From NCBI GenBank assembly GCA_016839055.1, contig JAEKNX010000003.1:124001-188000 (forward strand): a stretch of 64,000 bases of DNA, read 5' to 3'. Positions 1 through 7,933 of this stretch are shown piece by piece (the first letter of the stretch is position 1; every line of letters starts with the position of its first letter). The translations under genes and the position numbers were made by a program. The stretch is from Spirochaetales bacterium. Its GTDB lineage: Bacteria; Spirochaetota; Spirochaetia; UBA9216. The notes below the pieces were generated by a model. It searched no databases. It worked only from the letters and a program-made list of their open reading frames with translations, and was not told where the DNA came from.

Positions 1-87
1 CCAGACATACAAATCAAAAAATTCATCAAGAAACAGTCTTCTATATCCTTTTTCTTTCTGCTGCACCTTTCTAAACTCGTATAACAC
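1..87 (-). CDS. Hypothetical protein, N-terminal part only
   Basis: A reading frame on the minus strand starts with GTG at 87 and runs off the window edge after 29 codons. An AAGGAG Shine-Dalgarno sits about 7 nt upstream, which supports the start. The visible peptide is rich in basic and aromatic residues (YEFRKVQQKEKGYRRLF, then DEFFDLYVW). It recalls the opening of small uncharacterised bacterial proteins of the type RRWF..DYFDLIVW, but that is recall from memory only. It begins 23 nt after the stop of the remnant at 111-320 and may have shared its transcript. Confidence 0.5.
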   Translation of the reverse strand, partial: MLYEFRKVQQKEKGYRRLFLDEFFDLYVW

Positions 88-110
88 AGTAATCTCCTTT
101 TAAAGAATAA

Positions 111-320
111 TCACTTATCTTTCTTCTGATAGAAAAGACCTCTATTCTGCCGTACTGTTTCAATTTTTCTATCAGCCTCCAGTACGGAAAGATATTTATT
201 AATTTTATTTACATGAAAGCCTAAAATCTTCGTTAAATAATCGAACGTGCAGGGTCTTCTTGCTATCGTTTCGATAATGGCATTCTCAGTATCCTCCCTG
301 AATGACTGAATATTTTCCCC
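111..320 (-). pseudogene. Remnant of a radical SAM protein C-terminus (winged-helix tail)
   Basis: Sixty-nine codons are open on the minus strand from just after a TAA at 321-323 to a TGA at 111-113, with no usable start codon. The peptide reads SFREDTENAIIETIARRPCT followed by a helix-turn-helix-like stretch (LTKILGFHVNKINKYLSVLE). This resembles the small winged-helix tail that ends many bacterial radical SAM proteins. An ATG at 334 lies in a different frame, so the gene has lost its 5' part or is frameshifted. The family assignment is inference from motif memory. Confidence 0.45.
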
Positions 321-326
321 TTATGC

Positions 327-764
327 TCAATCATATTTTCTTCTCAAATCTTCATTGACCAAAGTCGGCTTAATCATTTCCTGCCATTCTTCGGATTTCC
401 ATGTTCCAAGATTCTCGTGTGTAATGAAATATTTTTGCGGAATCGGGTGTGTTCCAAGTACAACCTGAAGCTTATACTTGTCTTGTATAAACTGTTTAAA
501 ATGAGAAATGTAAGGACATGGCGGATATCCAACAATCAGACCGGTTGCAAAATGAATGGCTTCGGCTCCATTTTTTATCATTTCTTCAGGAGTATATTCG
601 AAGTTTCCACCCGGGCAGCCGCCGCAGCTTGTGTATCCAACTATCTCGAGTGGCTCATCTTTGCTGTAGATATCAAATGCCCCTTCCCGGTTCTGCATTG
701 ATCTGAAGCACTTACCGCCGGCACAATTCCTGTACCTATCACAAATTATTATTCCAATTTTCAT
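327..764 (-). CDS. CGGC domain-containing protein
   Basis: This 145-residue cytoplasmic protein has the signature CGGC at residues 47-50, flanked by GYTS and PGG. Further cysteines at 14, 19 and 83 and a GTHP motif near 104 match the CGGC domain, a probable metal- or cluster-binding fold of unknown function common in anaerobes. The length fits the family's short members. It starts at ATG 764, ends 6 bp before the radical SAM remnant, and reads on the same strand. The domain call is firm; no reaction can be assigned. Confidence 0.85.
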   Translation of the reverse strand: MKIGIIICDRYRNCAGGKCFRSMQNREGAFDIYSKDEPLEIVGYTSCGGCPGGNFEYTPEEMIKNGAEAIHFATGLIVGYPPCPYISHFKQFIQDKYKLQVVLGTHPIPQKYFITHENLGTWKSEEWQEMIKPTLVNEDLRRKYD

Positions 765-1195
765 ATGCTTACTCTTTTCTAGTCCTTAATACCAGGATTT
801 CGGCAGCATCTCATATCTGCCTCTCCAGGGAAATTATACACCTGAATAAAAATTATAACAAATAAGAGTTTTACTAATCAGCAAGTCTGAATTTGACTGC
901 AATTCCCTCGAATGTCGGCCCTTGCTGACCCCGACACCATCAGAAAAAGGTTCGGAAGACCTCAATTTTTCCTGACGGTACCGGGGCCCCCAGCGGCGGC
1001 ATACAAAGGCAGCCAAATTCAGAACTACTGACGTCCCGGAAGCGGGAATTAGAACTTTTCAACAGGTGGCAAAGAGGAATGATTTAGATGTTTAGACATT
1101 TTAAAGATTATTCAGGGGCTTCCGGAGGTCAAAATTAAAATTGCTGTTTACTAATATTCTTGTAAGCGGTTTATTAAGACAGTTTCGGGTGCTAT
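765..1195. other. Intergenic stretch with no recognisable gene
   Basis: These 431 bases contain no reading frame I can defend on either strand. A GC-richer patch at about 900-1020 includes runs such as GGGGCCCCC and short inverted segments, set in AT-rich flanks. It could be a decayed gene or a repeat, but no product can be read from it. The surrounding remnants make decay plausible. Confidence 0.5.
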
Positions 1196-1930
1196 CTACT
1201 GCTTATTTTTATTGATAAAATACGAGAGCATCTTGTAGTATAAGTATCCAACAATTCGCTTAAAAATATTAATCCTGCAGGAATAGAAATACGATTGATT
1301 TATATAGCCTTTTTCAGTCCAATACGTCAGATCAAGCGGCAGAATATTAACAGCTAATACTTTCTGTGTATTAAATTCAATTATTTGTTTCAGTCCAGGC
1401 TTATACTTCTTTTTATTATCATCTTCCAGAAAATACCTTAGCTTTGATAAAGAATCTGCTTTAATTTCCAGTTCGATATTAAACATTGTCCTTGATATTG
1501 AACCCGCAAAAATTGTCCCCCATTGAATTGAAACATCTTTTAAATATTTTACAGCCTGTTTAGATCCGGTTACTTGAGTTGTAGTTAGAAACATGATTGG
1601 TTTTCCGGCGAGAGGAGATCTATGATACCAGGCGCATCCCCGATCAATTAAGACTTTAAGGAATCCTGAAATCTGTCTCAGGTACACTGGTGTTCCAATA
1701 ATAATTCCATCAGCGCTGCTCATCCGATTCAGTAAAATATCAGCATCATCTTTTATATTACAATTTCCTTTTCTAAGACAATTTTCACATCCTACACAGG
1801 GTTTAACATCGAAGTCTTTCATACTCAAAAACTCAACTTCATAGTCTCCCAGGAGTAATTCCATTCTTTTCAATAATGAATATGTGGATTTCGTTCTAAT
1901 ACTGCTGTTTATGATCAATATTTTTTTCAC
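1196..1930 (-). CDS. Flavodoxin-fold NAD(P)H-dependent oxidoreductase, iron-sulfur flavoprotein type
   Basis: The N-terminus (KKILIINSSIRTKSTYSLL) is the FMN-binding opening of the NADPH-dependent FMN reductase / flavodoxin-like fold. Cysteines 45, 48, 51 and 57 form CX2CX2CX5C, the compact motif that binds a 4Fe-4S cluster in iron-sulfur flavoproteins (Isf). GTPVYLRQISGFLKVLIDR is the conserved second flavin-contact region. The protein is 244 residues, with a basic, aromatic C-terminal extension beyond the usual core of about 190. Isf proteins pass electrons between ferredoxin and small oxidants; the substrate here is unknown. It starts at ATG 1930 and stands alone. Confidence 0.85.
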   Translation of the reverse strand: MKKILIINSSIRTKSTYSLLKRMELLLGDYEVEFLSMKDFDVKPCVGCENCLRKGNCNIKDDADILLNRMSSADGIIIGTPVYLRQISGFLKVLIDRGCAWYHRSPLAGKPIMFLTTTQVTGSKQAVKYLKDVSIQWGTIFAGSISRTMFNIELEIKADSLSKLRYFLEDDNKKKYKPGLKQIIEFNTQKVLAVNILPLDLTYWTEKGYINQSYFYSCRINIFKRIVGYLYYKMLSYFINKNKQ

Positions 1931-2035
1931 AATGATAATCCTGTGTCAAGGTTAACCGAGCTTATTCATTAATTTCAAGGGTGTCAATTGCATCAACAAC
2001 AGCAAATAAGTGAGCAACTAAGGCGTAAGAACTAA

Positions 2036-2272
2036 CAGCCCTGGAGACTTATTGTTCAGGAAGGTTTAATCCACCTTTACTGGGATATTGACCAGAAGTA
2101 TAATTCAGCCTTCAAATTATTTAATATTCAGGCACTTGATATGGGGATTGCTCTCTGCCATCTGATTAAATCTTCAGAAGATTTGAATATCAGCGGGTCA
2201 TTTTCCGAAAAAGACCCGCTGCTTGATAATATCTCCTGGAAATATATTGCCAGCTGGCAACTCGAAATATAA
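2036..2272 (+). pseudogene. Remnant of a nitroreductase-family protein (C-terminal part)
   Basis: An open plus-strand stretch of 78 codons, ending in TAA at 2270-2272, has no start codon. It reads QPWRLIVQEGLIHLYWD, later ALDMGIALCHL, and ends YIASWQLEI. PWR..V, the LDMGIALCHF-like helix and the terminal YIATW are recognisable landmarks of nitroreductase-fold proteins. An in-frame TAA lies just upstream and the first half of the protein is missing. Its 3' part overlaps, in antisense, the aberrant tail of the Rieske reading frame. The family call comes from motif memory. Confidence 0.65.
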
Positions 2273-2577
2273 GAAACCGATTGATGCTCAGCTACAGGAT
2301 AAGAAGTCATCTTAAACTGAGAAGGAACAGGCGCGTTTTTCCCGTTTGCCCGAATTTTAACACAGCGGTCTGAAGAATCAAATTCGAGTCCATGAAAAGG
2401 GCACTGTATATTCCCCTCACAGACCTTCCCCATTGCAAGCGATGCGCCCCTGTGAGCGCACCGATCGCACATACAAACCGGTCTTCCGTTCCTGTCCCTC
2501 CAGAATACAAGCCTCTCACCAAGGCGGGTGACTACCAGCGGAGTTTTTTTTAAGCTCTCTGGATTCAAGAACGGCAT
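2273..2577 (-). pseudogene. Truncated Rieske [2Fe-2S] domain protein
   Basis: The frame opened at ATG 2577 carries a complete Rieske cluster site: C40-A-H42-RG and C59-P-F-H62-G. These are the ligands of a 2Fe-2S centre in the N-terminal domain of Rieske oxygenases. Homology ends around residue 100 (YPVAEHQS). The frame formally stays open to 2128, but its last 50 residues are the antisense of the nitroreductase remnant at 2036-2272. The catalytic mononuclear-iron domain is absent (full-length proteins are about 300 residues or more). It is therefore probably a non-functional fragment left by a deletion or inversion joint near 2273-2278. A free-standing small Rieske ferredoxin is the alternative. 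Confidence 0.7.
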
Positions 2578-2652
2578 ACCATTGCTTTTTTATCATTCTA
2601 AAACTGTTATCTACAGTATACTTCCTGTCAAACTTTTCTTTATGCTGAGTGC

Positions 2653-4293
2653 TTACTTATTTCGCAGGTATTCCACCTTGCCGTCTATCAGAGTCATATC
2701 AACCTGGACTTCGTTAAGCCTCTCCTTTGGAAAGGTAGTAATATCTTCTGAAAGGACTATCATGTCAGCGAGTTTTCCAGCTTCAAGACTTCCTTTAATC
2801 TTCTCTTCGAAAGAAAGATAAGCCCCGTGAATTGTAGCACAGCGAACAGCCTCGAGAACTGATATGCACTGAGCCCTATCGAGCTGTACATCGTTACGGC
2901 GGTTATAACGATTGACGGCGCCGTCGAGGGTATGGATGCCAATGGGCCCGGACGGATAATCACTGGCGATGGAAACCTTGACCCCGGCATCAAGCATACT
3001 CCGGAGGGCTATCAGGTATTTCATCCTTTCCCCGTAAAACCGGTCATAGTTGGCCCCGATGGTTGTCAGCATTCCTGGATTGACGGTAGGACAGATATTC
3101 ATCTTTGCCATGCGATCGATGAGATCCTGGTCGGCAATGGTGCAATGCTCTATCCTGTGCCGGAGCTCCGGTCTATAATTATCAGCAAATGCCTTCTCAT
3201 AGCCTTCCACCATGAACTCAACGGCAAGATCTCCGATAGCGTGAGCGGTAGCCTGACAGTCTGCGTCATTTATCTCCTTGATATATTCGGCAACCTCTTC
3301 CCTCTCCCAGCCTCTTTCCCTGGGAAGTGCGGGCTCATGACTGTAAGGCTCGCGGGTAGCGCATGAGGGTCCTCCTGAGCCGCCGTCGATCATGAATTTG
3401 CAGGATCCTATCCTGAAATGCTCATCACCGAGGCCGGTCATGAAGCCAAGAGCCATGAAGTGGGCATTATCCTCTTTGGAAAAGGGTTTTCCGAAGATGC
3501 TGTGAAGCATCATATATGAGCGAATTTTAAATGTGCCCTGCCGGCAGAGTTTCTGCATGATATGATAGGATGGTTTGTCGCACTCTCCCGCATCGTGGAT
3601 TGAAGTTATTCCGTTTTGCAGAGCCACGTCATGAGATTTCATTGCCGCCCTTGCCTGCTGCTCCTCGGTGTAGTCAACCATGCCCCAGAGCTTGAAATGA
3701 GTATGGCCCCTGACCATTCCGGTAAGTCTACCGTCTACAACCTCCACCTCATCCTCAGGATATTTTTTTGCGTCTTCAGGTTTGCAGACTCCGAGAAACT
3801 CCAGGGCCTTGGTATTGTACATGCAGATATGTCCCCCGCCATGCATGCAGTGAACTGGATTATCCGGCGCTATCCCGTCGAGCTCTTCAATAGTTGGGTG
3901 ACGCTGTTCAGGAAGAAGAAGCGGCTCGTAGCCCATCATTGAAATCCACTCACCTGGAGCCTTGAGGGCAGCAGCCTTCTTGAGAATCTCAAGCATCGCA
4001 GATAAACTCTTGCAGTTGGCAAAAAATGTATCTATCATAGCTGAGTCCAGCTCCGACCCGATAAGGCCAGCAAGAATAGGATGAAAATGAGAATCAATTA
4101 TCCCCGGCATAAGGGTTCTGCCGGCAAGGTCTATCACCTTGGTCTGTCCATCGATAACTATTTCCAAATCTTTATCAGATCCTGTAAAAATTATCTTATT
4201 GTCCTTTATTGCCAGAGCCTCGGTAATATCATCGGTCTGGTTTACAGTAATTACTCTTCCATTTTTAAAGGCTATATCTGCTGTTGCTGCCAT
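2653..4293 (-). CDS. Amidohydrolase family protein, YtcJ-like
   Basis: This 546-residue metal-dependent hydrolase belongs to the large YtcJ / N-substituted formamide deformylase group. The N-terminal beta-sandwich (IAFKNGRVITVNQTDDITEALAIKD) is followed by LMPGIIDSHFHP, whose H69 and H71 are the first metal ligands. Later landmarks are ITSIHDAG, TAHAIGD, RIEHCT and IASDYPSGP, which supply further histidines and the catalytic aspartate. The C-terminus (GSLEAGKLADMIVLSED) closes the sandwich. A GGGGGAGA Shine-Dalgarno precedes ATG 4293. The substrate cannot be told from sequence; it stands alone. Confidence 0.9.
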   Translation of the reverse strand: MAATADIAFKNGRVITVNQTDDITEALAIKDNKIIFTGSDKDLEIVIDGQTKVIDLAGRTLMPGIIDSHFHPILAGLIGSELDSAMIDTFFANCKSLSAMLEILKKAAALKAPGEWISMMGYEPLLLPEQRHPTIEELDGIAPDNPVHCMHGGGHICMYNTKALEFLGVCKPEDAKKYPEDEVEVVDGRLTGMVRGHTHFKLWGMVDYTEEQQARAAMKSHDVALQNGITSIHDAGECDKPSYHIMQKLCRQGTFKIRSYMMLHSIFGKPFSKEDNAHFMALGFMTGLGDEHFRIGSCKFMIDGGSGGPSCATREPYSHEPALPRERGWEREEVAEYIKEINDADCQATAHAIGDLAVEFMVEGYEKAFADNYRPELRHRIEHCTIADQDLIDRMAKMNICPTVNPGMLTTIGANYDRFYGERMKYLIALRSMLDAGVKVSIASDYPSGPIGIHTLDGAVNRYNRRNDVQLDRAQCISVLEAVRCATIHGAYLSFEEKIKGSLEAGKLADMIVLSEDITTFPKERLNEVQVDMTLIDGKVEYLRNK

Positions 4294-4621
4294 ATTCTCC
4301 CCCCAGTGTTATAGTTGTCAGTAGTAAAGGCTCTTTCAAAAATCGGAGATTTTCAATCTCTTAATTTTTGAAACTGCCTCAGTATAAACATGATAATGAT
4401 TTACAGCTATTTATGAAATACTCGGGAATAGCATGAAGGACAATAAAAGACTCTATCATTAAACGATTTTGCTATTTTCATTTACCGCGGGGCTATTACT
4501 GATTATATTATGGGTCAAAGGAAAGTCAATTTTAACATAGATGACAATACCGCATTATGAAAACCGAAACCTTCATAAGAACATTCGGATACCCCTTCAA
4601 AAATAACGAGGAGAATTGAAT
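4294..4621. other. Intergenic region with a compound stem-loop
   Basis: About 330 bases lie between two divergent genes. At 4334-4373 an outer 10-bp stem, TTTCAAAAAT against ATTTTTGAAA, encloses a second stem, GAGATT-TTC-AATCTC. It could be a cruciform, a leader structure or a repeat unit. The remainder is AT-rich, should contain the promoters of both genes, and shows no other reading frame worth naming. Confidence 0.5.
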
Positions 4622-5032
4622 ATGAACAAGATAAAAGAAAAACTGAGACAATTCATGAGCGGCCGATACGGGATGGACCGGCTTAACAAAATACTGATGG
4701 CCCTGACCTTCGCCCTGATCATCCTCGGCATCTTCATTCAAAACCCCGTCCTCAACGCCCTGACACTGGCTATCTTATCCTGGGTAATGTTTCGCTCCTA
4801 TTCAAGAAACATCTCGAAGAGAACGATAGAAAACGAGAGGCTGAGCAGACTGCTCAAACCGCTTAGACGTAATTTATCCCTCTTAAAACTAAAAATAAAG
4901 GAAGCAGGTAAAAACCGCTTCAGATCATGCCCGAACTGCAGGGTGGTAATAAGAACGTCAAAGCTGCGTGGAAAGAGACTTCTCAGCTGCCCAAAGTGCG
5001 GCACTCAGTTCGAAACCCGAATAATCATATAG
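4622..5032 (+). CDS. Small membrane protein with C-terminal zinc ribbon
   Basis: This is a 136-residue protein. Two adjacent hydrophobic segments (MALTFALIILGIFI and ALTLAILSWVMF) form a membrane hairpin after a basic amphipathic start. A basic linker leads to a C-terminal zinc-ribbon knuckle pair, CPNC and CPKCG, about 22 residues apart. I start it at ATG 4622, because the GAGGAG Shine-Dalgarno is correctly spaced for it; an in-frame TTG at 4616 is too close. Similar two-TM zinc-ribbon proteins occur in Clostridia and spirochaetes without known function. It appears monocistronic. Confidence 0.8.
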   Translation: MNKIKEKLRQFMSGRYGMDRLNKILMALTFALIILGIFIQNPVLNALTLAILSWVMFRSYSRNISKRTIENERLSRLLKPLRRNLSLLKLKIKEAGKNRFRSCPNCRVVIRTSKLRGKRLLSCPKCGTQFETRIII

Positions 5033-5434
5033 AATCTGATATCGCTCCCCTGTCAGAAGAACCGAGCCATAAGCATCTTCTTCAGATCACACGCGGCCTG
5101 AACAGCTCCCCCGGTCCCGCGGCAGCAGAGAACGCTGCCCGCATTCCCGCTGCCTGGCGTGAATAGAAAAAAAGTAAAAAATAATTACAAAGCGGTTTAC
5201 GCCAATCTATTGATATTAGCACGGCCGAGCTCCTCCCGGCTGTAAATTCCCTTCAGAAGATATACTACAAGATACTATCGCGCTCTATAGAGGACTATAA
5301 CGGCCTAATAGTATTGATCTTTTAAACAAAAAAGACTATTTGTTAATTATGAATAAGGACGTATTAACCTTAATTGAGACAGCAGAACCGCATTTGACAT
5401 CATAAAGATGTCTTAGAATAAGGAGTATAATGAA
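5033..5434. other. Intergenic region, 402 bp, no gene recognised
   Basis: No convincing reading frame is present. The first 130 bases are GC-rich with several CTGCC/GGCAG repeats and could fold. The last part carries a small hairpin, GACATC-ATAAA-GATGTC, at about 5397-5413, just ahead of the antiporter's AAGGAG ribosome site. It may hold the antiporter promoter, but no clean -35/-10 pair stood out. Confidence 0.45.
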
Positions 5435-7120
5435 ATGGAATTATTAACTGACATTTTCGGAAACTTTAACGTTCACAATTTGAACACCCTCCTTCTTCTG
5501 GGTGTAGCTATATTTGGAGGAACCTTCGGCGGACGTCTTTTTCAAAAAATACATATTCCCCAGGTAGTAGGTTACATAATCATCGGCATTCTAATAGGAA
5601 CAACCGGTGCTAAAATCATATCTCCCCGGACGCTGGAGACTTTTCAGCCTTTTAATAATTTTGCCCTGGGGCTGATTGGGTTCCTAATTGGCGGAGAACT
5701 GAAAAAAGAAACTATAAAAAAATATGGAAAGCAGTTTACGGCCATCCTCTTTCTGGAAGCTCTTGGCGCATTCTTTCTGGTCGGAGGGCTGATCTTCCTC
5801 GCGTCCTGGCTGATTTTTCATGACCTAAAACTCTCTCTCGCGCTGAGCCTGCTTCTCGGCGCAGTATCATCCGCAACGGCCGCGGCAGGTACAACAGATG
5901 TACTCTGGGAGTATAAAACCAGAGGCCCCCTGACTACAACTCTCCTGGGAATAGTTGCATTGGATGACATCCTGGCCCTTTTCCTGTTCGCCATAGTCTC
6001 CAGCATTTCAGGTATTTTAGTAGGAGGGGAGCATTCGAGCATCTTCGTGGAAATTGGGAACCTGTTTTATGAAATTGGCGGGGCCATCCTTCTGGGCGCT
6101 CTTGCCGGTTTCGGCCTTGCCAAACTGCTTAGAAACTACCGGGACGAAGAGCGTATTCTGACCTTTTCGGTCGGAGGAATATTGCTGGTTCTGGGACTGT
6201 CATCGGTTCTAAAACTGGACATGATCCTTTCTTCCATGGTGATGGGAGTGGTTATTTCAAATGTAGCTCCCCGGAAAAGCAAAGAAATCTTTAAAATGAC
6301 CGAACGCCTTGCTCCGCCTGTTTATGTTCTGTTCTTCGTCTTCGTCGGGGCAAAACTGGATTTAGGGTCGGTTTCTCCTGTAATAATTATTCTGCTGCTT
6401 GCCTATCTGCTAGGTCGTAGCGGTGGAAAGATGCTGGGTGCCTGGCTTGGCGGAGCATTATCTCATGCTCCGAAGACCGTCCGGAAATACTTGCCGCTCT
6501 GCCTTTTCAGTCAATCGGGAGTAGCCATAGGTCTTTCAATTGTTGCAGGAAACCGCTTTTCCGGCGAACTCGGCAATACCATCATTACCGTTGTAACGGC
6601 CTCAACCTTTGTTGTGCAGCTTATAGGCCCGCTGTTTATCAAACTCGCCGTCCATAAGGCAGGTGAGACCGGGCTTAATATTACAGAGGAAGATTTAATA
6701 CAGAAGAGCACCGCCGGCGACGTCCTTAACACGAGTGTTCCAAGAATCAAGGAGAATACGCCAATTTTAACGGTGCTGAATGAAATCAGCGAATCTGATA
6801 ATCTGTATTTTCCCGTAGTTAATCAGCAGGGGACTTTAACCGGTATTCTATCAATTGAAGGAATTAAAAATGCCTTCATTGCTCAGGAGATGACGGGGAT
6901 GATTCTGGCCCATGATCTGATGGAGCCCGTACGGGTTTCCTGCGGCAAGGAGAAAGCTCTTCCTGATGTTATGGAATCAATGAAACGGGAAAAGGTGGAA
7001 TCTCTTCCTGTACTTGATTCAGAGGGTATCCCGCTGGGAATGATAGAAAACCGGGGCGTGCAGAAACATCTATCCAGAAAAATTCTAGAGCTCCAGATGC
7101 AGGCCGATTCTCTAGGCTAA
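5435..7120 (+). CDS. CPA2-family cation:proton antiporter with C-terminal CBS pair
   Basis: This 561-residue integral membrane protein has about twelve hydrophobic helices over the first 400 residues, matching the Na+/H+ exchanger (KefB/CPA2-like) fold. Landmarks are IPQVVGYIIIGILIG in helix 2, the SSATAAAGTTDVL region and LGIVALDDILALFLF, where the paired acidic residues in helix 6 are typical ion-binding positions. Residues from about 430 form two CBS motifs (TVLNEISESDNLYFPVVNQ; then DVMESMKREKVESLPVLDS) that probably sense adenine nucleotides and gate transport. The exported ion, K+ or Na+, cannot be decided. A hairpin follows at 7135. Confidence 0.9.
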   Translation: MELLTDIFGNFNVHNLNTLLLLGVAIFGGTFGGRLFQKIHIPQVVGYIIIGILIGTTGAKIISPRTLETFQPFNNFALGLIGFLIGGELKKETIKKYGKQFTAILFLEALGAFFLVGGLIFLASWLIFHDLKLSLALSLLLGAVSSATAAAGTTDVLWEYKTRGPLTTTLLGIVALDDILALFLFAIVSSISGILVGGEHSSIFVEIGNLFYEIGGAILLGALAGFGLAKLLRNYRDEERILTFSVGGILLVLGLSSVLKLDMILSSMVMGVVISNVAPRKSKEIFKMTERLAPPVYVLFFVFVGAKLDLGSVSPVIIILLLAYLLGRSGGKMLGAWLGGALSHAPKTVRKYLPLCLFSQSGVAIGLSIVAGNRFSGELGNTIITVVTASTFVVQLIGPLFIKLAVHKAGETGLNITEEDLIQKSTAGDVLNTSVPRIKENTPILTVLNEISESDNLYFPVVNQQGTLTGILSIEGIKNAFIAQEMTGMILAHDLMEPVRVSCGKEKALPDVMESMKREKVESLPVLDSEGIPLGMIENRGVQKHLSRKILELQMQADSLG

Positions 7121-7134
7121 GGCTGAGAAGTAAT

Positions 7135-7166
7135 ACTCCTGGAGACTATCCATGGTTTCCAGGAGT
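7135..7166. terminator. Stem-loop after the antiporter gene
   Basis: ACTCCTGGA at 7135-7143 pairs with TCCAGGAGT at 7158-7166 across a 14-nt loop. It lies 15 nt past the antiporter stop. There is no strong T-run after it, so it may stabilise the 3' end rather than terminate transcription by itself. Confidence 0.5.
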
Positions 7167-7322
7167 TATTCTTGATATGAGCGTCCGGTGATGGCAAACA
7201 AGCAAAATACCCCTGACTTATTAGTCTCTTCATTTCACCTCAATAGACAAAGACAGTAATTTTAATTAAATTGATAACAGTGAAGTTATGAAATTTTTTT
7301 TTCGGGTAAATCAGGAGTTAGA

Positions 7323-7760
7323 ATGAAAGTAATAATTGGCAATGATCACGGAGCTGTTGAAATCAAGCAGCGAATAATAAAGCACCTTAAAACCAAGGGT
7401 TATGAAGTAGAGAACATTGGAGTGGACAAGGGTGATTCGGTGGACTACCCCGATATAGCAGAAGCAGCCTGCACAAAGTTCCAAGCCGGCGGTTACGACT
7501 ACGGAATAGTATGCTGCGGAACAGGAATCGGCATCTCAATATCGGCTAACAAGATTGACGGTATAAGATGTTCACTGCCCCAGGACTGCTTTGCTGCCGA
7601 GATGACAAGAAAACACAACAACCCCAACTTTATCGCCTTCGGCGGAAGAATAGAGTACAAGGACAGCATCGAAGACATGCTGGACTCATTCTTTGACAAC
7701 GACTTTGAGGGCGGGCGGCACCAGATTAGAGTAGACAAAATAATGAGGCTTGAGAAGTAA
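7323..7760 (+). CDS. rpiB: Ribose-5-phosphate isomerase B / LacAB family
   Basis: This 145-residue sugar-phosphate isomerase interconverts ribose 5-phosphate and ribulose 5-phosphate in the pentose phosphate pathway. The family signature is complete: NDHG at the N-terminus (D8, H9), YPD at 42-44, the catalytic cysteine in CGTGIG (C65), and RKHNNPNFIAFGGR, where H98 and the final arginine contact the phosphate. Length is typical. An AGGAG sequence 5-6 nt ahead of ATG 7323 supports the start. It is flanked by hairpins and appears to stand alone. An allose-6-phosphate isomerase activity is possible, since the families overlap. Confidence 0.93.
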   Translation: MKVIIGNDHGAVEIKQRIIKHLKTKGYEVENIGVDKGDSVDYPDIAEAACTKFQAGGYDYGIVCCGTGIGISISANKIDGIRCSLPQDCFAAEMTRKHNNPNFIAFGGRIEYKDSIEDMLDSFFDNDFEGGRHQIRVDKIMRLEK

Positions 7761-7777
7761 TTAGAAATTATCTAAAA

Positions 7778-7808
7778 ACTGTGTCCTTTAGAAGTTTAAG
7801 GACGCAGT
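7778..7808 (+). terminator. Stem-loop after rpiB
   Basis: ACTGTGTCCTT at 7778-7788 pairs with AAGGACGCAGT at 7798-7808, with one G-U pair and a 9-nt loop. It begins 17 nt beyond the rpiB stop. The T-tail is poor, so termination efficiency is uncertain. Confidence 0.5.
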
Positions 7809-7899
7809 CCAAGTCATAATCGAACAAACCTTCTTTATTCTCCTTCATTAATCAAATCACATTATTATTTTCTTGCTAATTTATCAAACTATGATAATA

Positions 7900-7919
7900 T
7901 ATTGACATGCATGTCAATA
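7900..7919. promoter_or_regulatory. 20-bp perfect palindrome, probable TetR-family operator
   Basis: TATTGACATGCATGTCAATA is fully self-complementary and lies 14 nt ahead of the beta-glucosidase start, close to where transcription should begin. The operon's third gene encodes a TetR-family protein, and such regulators typically bind palindromes of 15-20 bp. Autoregulation of the 7934-11412 operon is the natural reading. The pairing of this site with this regulator is inference. Confidence 0.75.
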
Positions 7920-7933
7920 ATTAGGAGCGACTA

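Noticed and set aside
834-1016. 60-codon minus-strand reading frame
   Set aside because: No ribosome site, skewed composition and no protein-like pattern. It falls in a GC-richer non-coding patch.
2128-2272. C-terminal 50 residues of the Rieske frame as real protein
   Set aside because: They are the antisense of a nitroreductase remnant on the plus strand, so the Rieske homology stops near 2278.
4927-5166. 79-codon plus-strand frame overlapping the zinc-ribbon gene
   Set aside because: It overlaps a better-supported gene in another frame and continues into GC-rich intergenic DNA without homology or a ribosome site.
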